From NCBI GenBank assembly GCA_024742475.1, contig JANSYI010000030.1:1-64000 (forward strand): 64,000 bases of DNA, written 5' to 3'. Shown here piece by piece: positions 17,009-24,806 of this stretch. The DNA comes from a bacterium. GTDB lineage: Bacteria; Myxococcota_A; Polyangia; Nannocystales; Nannocystaceae. A program made the translations under genes and the position numbers. The notes beneath the pieces are model-generated. The model was not told where the DNA came from, searched no databases, and saw only the letters and a list, made by a program, of their open reading frames with translations. Position 1 is the stretch's first letter. Each line of letters begins with the position of its first letter.

Positions 17009-18048
17009 CACACCACCGAGACCGCCTGCGGCTCGAGCGACGCTGCGGGCTTGCGCAACAGCCCCCGCGCCGCGAACCACGCGTACGCGTCACGGAGGGT
17101 GTCGAGCAACGCGCGCGGGCTGTAGTCGAGGTCTTCGCAGGCCTTGCTGCGGTCGAAGCGGACGTCGCTGCGCAGCGCCATCAGGGACTCGGCAGTGTAC
17201 AGCGGCTCCATGCGCAGGACCTTCGCCGTGGCCTCGGCCGCGGGCGCAAACAGGTTGGCGAGCCCCAGGGGCATCGTGACCTTGGGGACGCGGGCGCCCG
17301 TGACGGTTGTGGCAACGTGGGCGAGGTCGGGGATGGACGCGAAGTGGCCCGAGAGGATGTAGCTCTCGTTGGTGCGGCCCTTCTCCGCCGCCGCGCGGAT
17401 GCCGTTGCCGACGTCTCTGACGTCGACCCAGTCGAAGCCACCGCCGAGCAGCGCGGGCATGCGCCCGTTGCCCAGGGACAGGAGGACCTTGCCCATGCGC
17501 GAGGGGGTGAAGTCGAACGGCCCGATGACACCCGAGGGGTGGACGATGACCGCGTCGAGACCTCGCTGGACCAGCTTGCGAATCTCGGCCTCACCCGCCG
17601 CTTTGCTCGCGTCGTAGGCGGGGCAGGTCTCCTCTCGGGAGCGCGACGAGGTCTCGTCGATCGTCTTGGGGCTCTCTGCGCCGTCCCCGAGCTCGAACGC
17701 GTGCACCGAGCTGACGTGCACCATCTTTGCGACGCCGGCTTCGAGGGCTGCCTCGCCCACGTTGCGGGCGCCGTGCACGTTGACCGCGCGGACCTTGCCG
17801 CCCATCGGACCCACGATCGAGATGAGCGCCGCGAGGTGGTAGACACGCTCGACGCCGTCGACGAGCGGTGCGAGGCTGCTGGGCTGGCAGATGTCCCCGC
17901 GGACGAGCTCGACGTCGAGGCCCTCGAGCTGCTTGGGGGTGCCCTCACCGCGGACGAGCGCGCGGACCTCGTGCCCATCGGCGAGCAGCTGCCGAACGAG
18001 GCATGCGCCGACGTGTCCTGTTCCCCCGGTGACCGCAACGCGAGCCAT
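17008..18048 (-). CDS. NAD-dependent epimerase / 3-beta-hydroxysteroid dehydrogenase-like extended SDR
   Basis: The 346-residue product is an extended short-chain dehydrogenase. The nucleotide motif GGTGHVGACL is at residues 8-17, the catalytic YDASK near 144-148, and the HPSGVIGPFD substrate-domain motif near 170. It lacks the C-terminal membrane helix of animal 3-beta-HSDs. The enzyme is first in a two-gene unit with the steroid reductase (4-bp overlap). Together they would carry out oxidation of a 3-hydroxy group and reduction of an enone. Other SDR activities, for example on sugars or flavonoid-like molecules, are possible from sequence alone. Confidence 0.82.
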   Translation of the reverse strand: MARVAVTGGTGHVGACLVRQLLADGHEVRALVRGEGTPKQLEGLDVELVRGDICQPSSLAPLVDGVERVYHLAALISIVGPMGGKVRAVNVHGARNVGEAALEAGVAKMVHVSSVHAFELGDGAESPKTIDETSSRSREETCPAYDASKAAGEAEIRKLVQRGLDAVIVHPSGVIGPFDFTPSRMGKVLLSLGNGRMPALLGGGFDWVDVRDVGNGIRAAAEKGRTNESYILSGHFASIPDLAHVATTVTGARVPKVTMPLGLANLFAPAAEATAKVLRMEPLYTAESLMALRSDVRFDRSKACEDLDYSPRALLDTLRDAYAWFAARGLLRKPAASLEPQAVSVV

Positions 18049-18082
18049 GCCGCGCAGAGTACAGGGGGCGCGATTCGACGGC

Positions 18083-18246
18083 TAGCAGCCCGTGGTGCAA
18101 CTCGGCGCGTGGGCTGGCGCAGGGGTTTTCGCCTCTGGGTAGGAGCCAAAGCGCAGGTGTAGCGGGCCTACTGCAAGGTTTGGCGACACCGCCAGGGGCG
18201 AAAAGGACAAGTCAGACCGCGTGGCGAGTTGCACCACAGGCTGCTA
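18083..18246. repeat. 164-bp imperfect palindrome abutting the macroglobulin stop codon
   Basis: The outer arms are nearly perfect. TAGCAGCC at 18083-18090, one variable base, then GTGGTGCAACTCG pairs with CGAGTTGCACCAC and GGCTGCTA ending at 18246. Inner parts pair less well but are recognisable: TTTTCGCC with GGCGAAAA, GCCAAA with TTTGGC, and GTAGCGGGCCTAC at the centre. The RNA could fold into one long hairpin. It fills most of the gap between two same-strand genes and ends exactly where the macroglobulin stop begins. It could be a MITE-like or REP-like element, a terminator, or a structured RNA. The two outer arms have only one mismatch over about 21 positions. Confidence 0.8.
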
Positions 18247-21200
18247 CTAGGGCGAGACGACTCGCACTTGGCGGCCGCCCGTGTTTCCGGCGACCTCGGG
18301 CGAGTACATGGCGTGCGCCGTCGCCGGGGGCATGGAGTAGGTGCCCTCGTGGGTGACGCGGTATGGGACGCGGTAGTGGTACGTGCCTGCCGGCAGGTGG
18401 TCGACGAAGACGAGGACGCGATCACCACGCAGCTCGTGGTGGCTGGAGGGGAGCCACGCGCCGCTTGCCGAGCCCGGCCAGGCGATGGTGACACCGCCTC
18501 GACCCAGCGATCGATCGACGGTCTCGATACCCGCGGGGATGGGCACCTCGATGGCGACGTAGCGCTGACGGGCGTCTGCGGTGACGACCACCTCGAGCGT
18601 GCCGCTGTCGCCAGCAACGAGCGAGCGTGAACCGAGCTTGCCCTTGGCGTCGTAGAGGACGCGCTCGATTGCGATGCCTCGGGCCTGCGCCTCGATGGTC
18701 TCGGGGTTGGGTGCCCAAGACATGCCGACGCGGTAGTACAGCCGGCCCTCGCCGAGGCGCTGCAGCGTGACGAGCGGGTCGCCCTCGACGCGCGTCTCAC
18801 CACGGAGGACCGACAGGTCGCGCCCCTCGAACGCGGTGTCGACCACCATGTCGGCGCCGATCCACGCGCGGACGTCCATGTCGGGCTCGACCGACTCGCG
18901 CAGCTGCGTGTAGTCGGACATTGCGAGCAGCGCGAACGCGTTCTCTTGGGTGTTGCGGAGGTCGCCGCGGTAGCGGGCTTCGGTGAGGCCCCGGGCGAGC
19001 GGCTCGATGAGCGCGTCGTCGGGCGACACGCGAGCGAGCGCAAGGAGGATGATCGCGTCGGTGCGAACTGGCGAGTCGAAGTACTCGGTGTAGCGCTTGG
19101 ATTCGGCCTTGGAGCGCGCCGTCTTGCCGCGCAGATCCACGCGATCGCGAATGCTGGCCACGAGCGATGACAGTCGAGCGTCGCTGGGGTCTGCCTCGTG
19201 AAGCGCCATCGCCAGCATCGCCCGCGCAAACACTGGAAGCCGGTCTGCGCGGTCGAGCAGCGCGTTCATGAGCGTTGGGTTGGGGCGCCCGACCGAGCCC
19301 ACGGCCATCAAGGCCATTGCGGCGCGCACGTCGTCGTAGGTCGTGGGCGTCGCGTAGTCCCGGATGCGATCGAGCTCGCGCTCGAGGTAGCCGGCGGCGT
19401 TTTGGATGAGCGTCTCGTCGACCTGGGCGCCGGTTCGCTTCAGCTCGGAGAGCACCCAGATCGCGTAGGCCGTGGCATACGGGTGGGGCTCGCGTCCGCC
19501 GGGCCAGTACGCGAACCCACCGCTGGGCGTTGCCATCGACTTCAATCGGACGAGCCCCGCTTCGATGAAGGCGTCGACGTTCTCGACGCCGAGATCGAAC
19601 TCACCGAGCCCGTGCAGCGCCGCGAGCGGGACCAGCCGCGAGGAGGTCTGCTCGACGCAGCCGTAGGGGTAGTGCACGAGGTCTTCGGCCGAGCCCTCGT
19701 AGCCGCCGAGCATGGACGCGTAGACGTCGACGCTCGCCTCGGCGCTGGCCGGGATGTGCTCGGGAACGTCGAGGGCGACAGCGCCCGCGTCCTGGTCGTC
19801 GAACGAACCGTAGGTGGCCGCGTGGCGAACCAGCGTGCGCTCGGCCCGGACCTCCAGCGGGAGCTCGCTGGCGTCTTGGAGCACTCGCCCGTCGTCGGTG
19901 GTCAGCGTCGCGTTGACCCAGACGCGCAGCTCGCCGGGGCGGAGCGCTTCGACGTCGACGGGCACGCGGACCTGGGAGTTCTCCAGTCGCTGGCGGTACG
20001 TGTGCTCGGAGGTGATGCGCGCGACGCCTCGGGCATCGCGGAGCTCGACCTCGATCTCGAGGTCTCCGGGGGCGCCGGTGAGGTTGTCGACCAGCACGCC
20101 GAGCTGGCCCTCGTCGCCGGGTCGGAGCACCCGCGGAAGCACGGGCCGGATTGCAAGGTCTTGGGTCACCCGTACGCGGCTCTCGTTGCGACCTGCCCGG
20201 GCGAACGCTCCGGTGCCCGCGACCTCGGCCGTGGCCACAGCGGCGATGCGGAACGTGGTGAGGTTGTCGGGGAGCACCCCGTGTACCCGTGCGGTCCCGT
20301 CGGGCCCCGTCGTCACGTCGCCGATGAAGATCGGGGCAGGGTCGAAGTTGCGGCGCGTCTGTGGTCGGCTTGCGCTGCCCGATCCGCCGCCGCCGCCGCG
20401 TCCAAAGCCCGATCCTCCGATGCTGCCTCCGAGCGAGCCAAAGCTGCCCGAGCCTGGTTCGTAGGGATCGCTGCGCAGGACATAGGGGCGACGCAGCGCA
20501 GCGTACCCGTCGTAGTAGTGGGCTTCGGGTCCGCGATCGACGGCCAGGGCGCGCGTGAAGTCGGGGAACCTCCACTCGCGAAGGATCAGGATGCCCTCGT
20601 CGACGGCCCACACCGACACGTGCGCGTCATCGACCGCCTCGCCGCGAGGGTCGACGACCGAGATGTCGATCGGGAGGGTGCTGCCGACCGAGGCGGTCTC
20701 GGCGTTGCTGACCAGCACCTCGAGTGCCCGCGAGTCGTAGCCGAGCTCGACCGCGTCGAAGGCGTAGTCAATGCTCGGAAGCCTGTGGTCTTCGTCTGGA
20801 TGGACGACGGCGGTGTGGATGTAGCCCCGCGGGACCCAGGAATCGGTGGCCTGCAGGTCGTAGGCGCCGCGGTGGTCGCGGACGGTGAAGTCCTGGTGTG
20901 CCCGGATGCCGGCGTGCACCTCGACGGCGAGTCCGCGGCCCGAGGGGCGTCGCGTCTGCACGCCGACATGAATGGCGTCGCCGGCGTTGGCCTGTCGGGG
21001 GATGTCGACGCGGAACTGCGGCGAGGCTTCGACCTTGGGCATCCGAGCCCACACGTGGGTGGTGTAGCGCCTTCGCACGGTCACGCCGTCGACCTCTCCG
21101 CTGACGTCCACTTCGTAGGCGCCACTCTTGCGCGCGGTCCATGAGCAGTCGGCGGTTCCCGCGTCGTCGAACGCGAGCGAGCACGAGTGAACCTTCTTTG

Positions 21201-23874
21201 GGTCCTTGCCCTCCTGGCGGTAGGTGATGACCGCCTCCAGCGGTTTTGCGGTGGTCGGGGCGCCCGAAGGAAGCACCGCGCGGGCGCGCAGCGTTCGTCG
21301 CTCCCCGGGGTGTGTGGATCGTTGCTCCGGCGCGACCATGATGTAGCGGGACGGGTGAATCCACGCGGTGGCCGAGGCGCTGAGCTCCTGTCGCGCGGCG
21401 TCCATCGCCAGCACGGAGACCGTGCAGTGGTAGGGATGCCCCGGCGTCAGTCGTCGAGGCTCGACGCCAAAGGACACGCGCCCCTTGTCGTGCGCGGGAG
21501 CCTTCTCGAGGGCGGTCCAAGACGATTCGGGGTAGTCCGGTCGCGCCTCGGGGACGAGGAGATCGTACTCGTCCGCGTTGACGGGGGTGAAATAGCTGGG
21601 CCGGCACGCGACCCGGTGGTTTGCCTTTGCGACGGGTAGCGGCATGCCGTGCAGATAGCGCGCGAGCGCGGTTGCGTGCGTGCTCTGACCGTGTCGCAGT
21701 TCGGTCTGCTCGAGTGCCAGGCTCACGTCGAACGCAGGCGCCTTGAACTCGCGCAGGGCGACGGCTCGCGTGAACTCGCGGTCTTCGCTGCCGTCGACGA
21801 CCGCCCGGATCCTCGTGTACCCGAGCGGGGCGTCCTTGGGAATGTTCAGCGTCGCCCAGAACTTTCCGTAGCTCTTGGTCCGGACCTTGGCGCTGGTCAG
21901 CACCTCGCCCGACGCGTCGGTCAGCTCGACGAGCACGGGCCGCTTGCCCGAGCCCTCGATGCCCGCCGCCGTGTCGACCGTGCTGCGTGCGGTCCACCCC
22001 ATCACGCGCATTCGCTCTCCTGGTTGGTACAGCTCGCGGTCGGGCATCAGCACGCCGACGTCGAACTCGGCACCCTCGGGGGGCAAGCCATACGAACGCC
22101 ACGCTCCCTGACCCTCTCCGTGCAGCCCCAGCGCGACGCGGTCGTCCTTGGTCTCCACCACGACCACGTGCACCACGCCACCGGTCAGCGGCGTGCCCTT
22201 GGGCAGGCGGATCATGCCTCGTGCGTCGGAGGGTCCGAAGCTGTCGATGAGGGTGGGGGGGAAGGTCTTGCCGTAGACGTGGGCCGTCGCACCGGCGACC
22301 GGCTCGGCCGTGTCCAGGGAGAGGACGCGAACGAAGCCCCCGACGGGCGACTTGGCCACCATCACTCCGAGGTTGGTCAGCTGCACGAAGCCTCTCCGGT
22401 CCCTGAGGTCGGCGCGTCCACGCTGCGACTGGAGAACCTCTCCTGGAACGAGGTCGAAGAAGGCCGCACCGGTGTTCGCCCCGAGCGTCTTGGCGAGGTC
22501 GAACTCGCGCGCGTCCCAGCCCCATGTTCCGCCGGGGGTGAGGTCGAGGTCGACGCGCTGGGTGGTCACGCCTTCGGTCGGGCGCGCGAGGTTGTCGCTC
22601 TCGCGCTGGGCGACTGCGGCGAGCGCGTCGTTGTCGAGGGTGGTGACGAACAACGTCGCGTCTTCGACCGAGCGAGACTCGACACCGACGTTGCCGCCGC
22701 GGGTCTTCAGCTGGGTTCCACTGCCGCGAAAGTCGAGGAGCGGGGGAGGGGCGACGAAGGAGATCTTCCGGGTGCGGGACCCCGCGAGCGACTGTCCGTA
22801 GACGTCTTTGATCGTCCTGCCGAAGCGCACCGTGTACGTCTTTCCGGCCTCGAATTCGCCGAAGAACGTCATGTTGCTGAACGTGCCGTCGTCACGCCAT
22901 GTCCACGGGGTTGGGTCGAAGCCCTTGGGCTTTGGGCTGACGCGGATCTGCTTCGCGACGGCGAGAGGCACGGGGGCATCGAAGCTGAGCCCGAAACTCC
23001 CCATGACGCAGCCATCCTTCGCTTCGTCGTCACATTCGATGTTGGCGATGACGCCGGCGCGCGTGCGGAGGGTGGCGAAGACCTCCTCGCCCGTGGGCAG
23101 TGGGCCCGCCATCGTGGTGAGCGTGGCGCCGAGCGTGGCCCGGATCGTTGCGTCGGCGGGCCAATGACCACGAGGGAGGACCTCCCACGTGCGCGCGGTC
23201 GAATCCCCGGGGGAGCGGAACTCTCCGACGAGCCGATAGGGAACCCGTCCCTTCCCCTCCTGCGTCACCGTCAGTGCGTCGCGGAGCTGGTCGGCCGAGG
23301 CTTCCTCGCTGAGGCTGATGTGAAACCCCGTGTCCCACGAGACGCGCTCGCGCTCTTCGCCACCGTAGGCGGCGTAGCCACTGTCGATCTTCGCCGTCGG
23401 GCGGGGGGTCTCGAAGGACCACCGCTCATCGACCGCGACCGGCTTGCCTCCGCGCGTCGTGGCCTCCCCTTTGACGTGGACGGTGTAAGCACGGGCGGGC
23501 AAGAACACGTCAGTCGGTTGAAACGTGAGCCGAGTCGGCGACGTCCACTTCGGCTCTCCGCCGACGTGCGGATCGAACGCGAACTCCACACCCGCACTCT
23601 TTTCCTCCATGGGAGTGCTGAACTCCACCACCACAGGCTCGGATTCGTACGCTTCCTGCTCGGGCGACACCGACACCACCGCGCCTTCGGGGAGCGCCTC
23701 GACCCCGGCCCGCGCGTCGCCCTCGAGGATGCCGTAGTCGGTGAGCGTCTCGAGGATGGGAGCCTTCGGTGGAGCAGGGTCTCCGGCCTGACCTAGGTCG
23801 GGCCGCGCCGGCGTCGGTCGGCACGAAAACAGGCTCCAGGTCCCAACCAAGAGCAGTGTCTGGAGTCGAGTCAT
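18247..23874 (-). CDS. Bacterial alpha-2-macroglobulin, lipoprotein
   Basis: The 1875-residue product has the bacterial alpha-2-macroglobulin order: a lipoprotein signal (LLLVGTWSLFSC), many macroglobulin-like beta domains, a Gly/Ser-rich stretch at about 1138-1170, then the thioester domain with the reactive motif YPYGCVEQ, Cys near 1406. The thioester is intact (CxEQ). Macroglobulins trap foreign proteases; after cleavage of the bait, the thioester binds the protease. In the family the bait region precedes the thioester domain, so the Gly-rich stretch lies near it. Length is a bit above that of typical periplasmic homologues (about 1650). No PBP1C gene, the usual partner, is next to it. The codon use fits the neighbours. 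Confidence 0.94.
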   Translation of the reverse strand: MTRLQTLLLVGTWSLFSCRPTPARPDLGQAGDPAPPKAPILETLTDYGILEGDARAGVEALPEGAVVSVSPEQEAYESEPVVVEFSTPMEEKSAGVEFAFDPHVGGEPKWTSPTRLTFQPTDVFLPARAYTVHVKGEATTRGGKPVAVDERWSFETPRPTAKIDSGYAAYGGEERERVSWDTGFHISLSEEASADQLRDALTVTQEGKGRVPYRLVGEFRSPGDSTARTWEVLPRGHWPADATIRATLGATLTTMAGPLPTGEEVFATLRTRAGVIANIECDDEAKDGCVMGSFGLSFDAPVPLAVAKQIRVSPKPKGFDPTPWTWRDDGTFSNMTFFGEFEAGKTYTVRFGRTIKDVYGQSLAGSRTRKISFVAPPPLLDFRGSGTQLKTRGGNVGVESRSVEDATLFVTTLDNDALAAVAQRESDNLARPTEGVTTQRVDLDLTPGGTWGWDAREFDLAKTLGANTGAAFFDLVPGEVLQSQRGRADLRDRRGFVQLTNLGVMVAKSPVGGFVRVLSLDTAEPVAGATAHVYGKTFPPTLIDSFGPSDARGMIRLPKGTPLTGGVVHVVVVETKDDRVALGLHGEGQGAWRSYGLPPEGAEFDVGVLMPDRELYQPGERMRVMGWTARSTVDTAAGIEGSGKRPVLVELTDASGEVLTSAKVRTKSYGKFWATLNIPKDAPLGYTRIRAVVDGSEDREFTRAVALREFKAPAFDVSLALEQTELRHGQSTHATALARYLHGMPLPVAKANHRVACRPSYFTPVNADEYDLLVPEARPDYPESSWTALEKAPAHDKGRVSFGVEPRRLTPGHPYHCTVSVLAMDAARQELSASATAWIHPSRYIMVAPEQRSTHPGERRTLRARAVLPSGAPTTAKPLEAVITYRQEGKDPKKVHSCSLAFDDAGTADCSWTARKSGAYEVDVSGEVDGVTVRRRYTTHVWARMPKVEASPQFRVDIPRQANAGDAIHVGVQTRRPSGRGLAVEVHAGIRAHQDFTVRDHRGAYDLQATDSWVPRGYIHTAVVHPDEDHRLPSIDYAFDAVELGYDSRALEVLVSNAETASVGSTLPIDISVVDPRGEAVDDAHVSVWAVDEGILILREWRFPDFTRALAVDRGPEAHYYDGYAALRRPYVLRSDPYEPGSGSFGSLGGSIGGSGFGRGGGGGSGSASRPQTRRNFDPAPIFIGDVTTGPDGTARVHGVLPDNLTTFRIAAVATAEVAGTGAFARAGRNESRVRVTQDLAIRPVLPRVLRPGDEGQLGVLVDNLTGAPGDLEIEVELRDARGVARITSEHTYRQRLENSQVRVPVDVEALRPGELRVWVNATLTTDDGRVLQDASELPLEVRAERTLVRHAATYGSFDDQDAGAVALDVPEHIPASAEASVDVYASMLGGYEGSAEDLVHYPYGCVEQTSSRLVPLAALHGLGEFDLGVENVDAFIEAGLVRLKSMATPSGGFAYWPGGREPHPYATAYAIWVLSELKRTGAQVDETLIQNAAGYLERELDRIRDYATPTTYDDVRAAMALMAVGSVGRPNPTLMNALLDRADRLPVFARAMLAMALHEADPSDARLSSLVASIRDRVDLRGKTARSKAESKRYTEYFDSPVRTDAIILLALARVSPDDALIEPLARGLTEARYRGDLRNTQENAFALLAMSDYTQLRESVEPDMDVRAWIGADMVVDTAFEGRDLSVLRGETRVEGDPLVTLQRLGEGRLYYRVGMSWAPNPETIEAQARGIAIERVLYDAKGKLGSRSLVAGDSGTLEVVVTADARQRYVAIEVPIPAGIETVDRSLGRGGVTIAWPGSASGAWLPSSHHELRGDRVLVFVDHLPAGTYHYRVPYRVTHEGTYSMPPATAHAMYSPEVAGNTGGRQVRVVSP

Positions 23875-23947
23875 CGCCGCCTACCATGACAGCGTTCGAG
23901 TCGCAGAGTTCCCGCGACGGTCCCATTCTCGCTCCGTCCGCGCTGGG

Positions 23948-24412
23948 CTACCGCTTTTGGCCGCGAGTCTTCCCACCGACCGCGTCGCCGACCTTGCGAA
24001 TCGCGCTCACGTGGGAGGCTCCGAGCATCCGCTCGGCCTCGGCCTGCGCGCGCTGCCACGCCGGGTGCGCTTCGACCAGCTTGTTGCGTCCCTTGCGGGT
24101 CAGCTTGATCCGGTAGCTGCGTCCGTCGTCCGCCGCCGTCGTGGTGATCCATCCCAGGTCGATCAGACGATCGATGGTTCGGCTCACGGTAGACTTCTCG
24201 AGGCGCAGTCGCTGGACGAGCTCACGAGGGCCGGTCTCTCCCATCTGCGAGATGGCGGTCAGGAGGGTGAGCTGCGTGATGCGAATGCCCAGCGGACGCA
24301 GGTGACGATCGAAGAGCGTGCTCAACGTGCGATCGAGGACTCGGATTCTGGTTCCAAGGCAGCGGGACTCGATCTCATCGGCGGCGTCTTCGACGGCACT
24401 CATCTGCTCCAT
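23948..24412 (-). CDS. MarR family transcriptional regulator
   Basis: This 154-residue product has a MarR winged helix. The recognition part is near residues 62-85 (RELVQRLRLEKSTVSRTIDRL), and the wing has TTAADDGRSYRIKLTRKG with the conserved D-x-R-like element. The C-terminal helix ends with Lys/Arg. The ATG at 24412 (MEQM) or 24403 (M) may be the start. A perfect 20-bp palindrome lies about 110 bp upstream (24522-24541) and is the obvious operator candidate. The gene is divergent from the M19-like lipoprotein and could regulate it or itself; the ligand is unknown. Confidence 0.87.
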   Translation of the reverse strand: MEQMSAVEDAADEIESRCLGTRIRVLDRTLSTLFDRHLRPLGIRITQLTLLTAISQMGETGPRELVQRLRLEKSTVSRTIDRLIDLGWITTTAADDGRSYRIKLTRKGRNKLVEAHPAWQRAQAEAERMLGASHVSAIRKVGDAVGGKTRGQKR

Positions 24413-24806
24413 TCTTCGCCCACAATCTCGGCGTCGGCAAGGCGACGAGATGCCACACGTCGTTGCATGCGCAACATGTTCGCGGTCGACGCTGTCCGTG
24501 TGACGACGCCGTCGAGAAGAGGTGTCCGCATATGCGGACACTTTCGATCGAGGCCCGCCGAGCCGGGTTCCGAAACGACGGCTGGGCGCCGTGCTTCTCT
24601 TCACGCCGCACACGCATTTCTTGCGGGCGTACTGGGGATGCAATGGCGATACGGCGTCCGCCGTGAGGGCGCGTCGGCCACCGCGCTCCGTCCGTCGTGC
24701 CGTGTGCGCCGCTCGTGGAGTGCGCACTGCTGTGGGCGAAACGCGCAACGGTTCGGGTTTTCGTGCTCGGTAGGCGCCAGAGGGTGTTTTCGATACTCTC
24801 CGCAGC
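24413..24806. other. Divergent intergenic region
   Basis: The 394 bp between the MarR-type gene and the M19-like gene hold no supportable ORF. The one clear element is the perfect palindrome at 24522-24541. Part of this region, around 24640-24740, is GC-rich with short palindromic stretches, but nothing I can name. Confidence 0.6.
24522..24541. promoter_or_regulatory. Perfect 20-bp palindrome, candidate operator
   Basis: GTGTCCGCATATGCGGACAC is perfectly symmetrical. It lies between divergent genes, about 110 bp upstream of the MarR-type gene and 265 bp upstream of the M19-like gene. Length and symmetry fit a dimeric winged-helix regulator. Function is inferred from position. Confidence 0.6.

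Noticed and set aside
19198..23796. Long plus-strand frames (648 and 715 codons) across the macroglobulin gene
   Set aside because: They are shadows of the macroglobulin gene, which has signal, domains and thioester motif in one uninterrupted frame.
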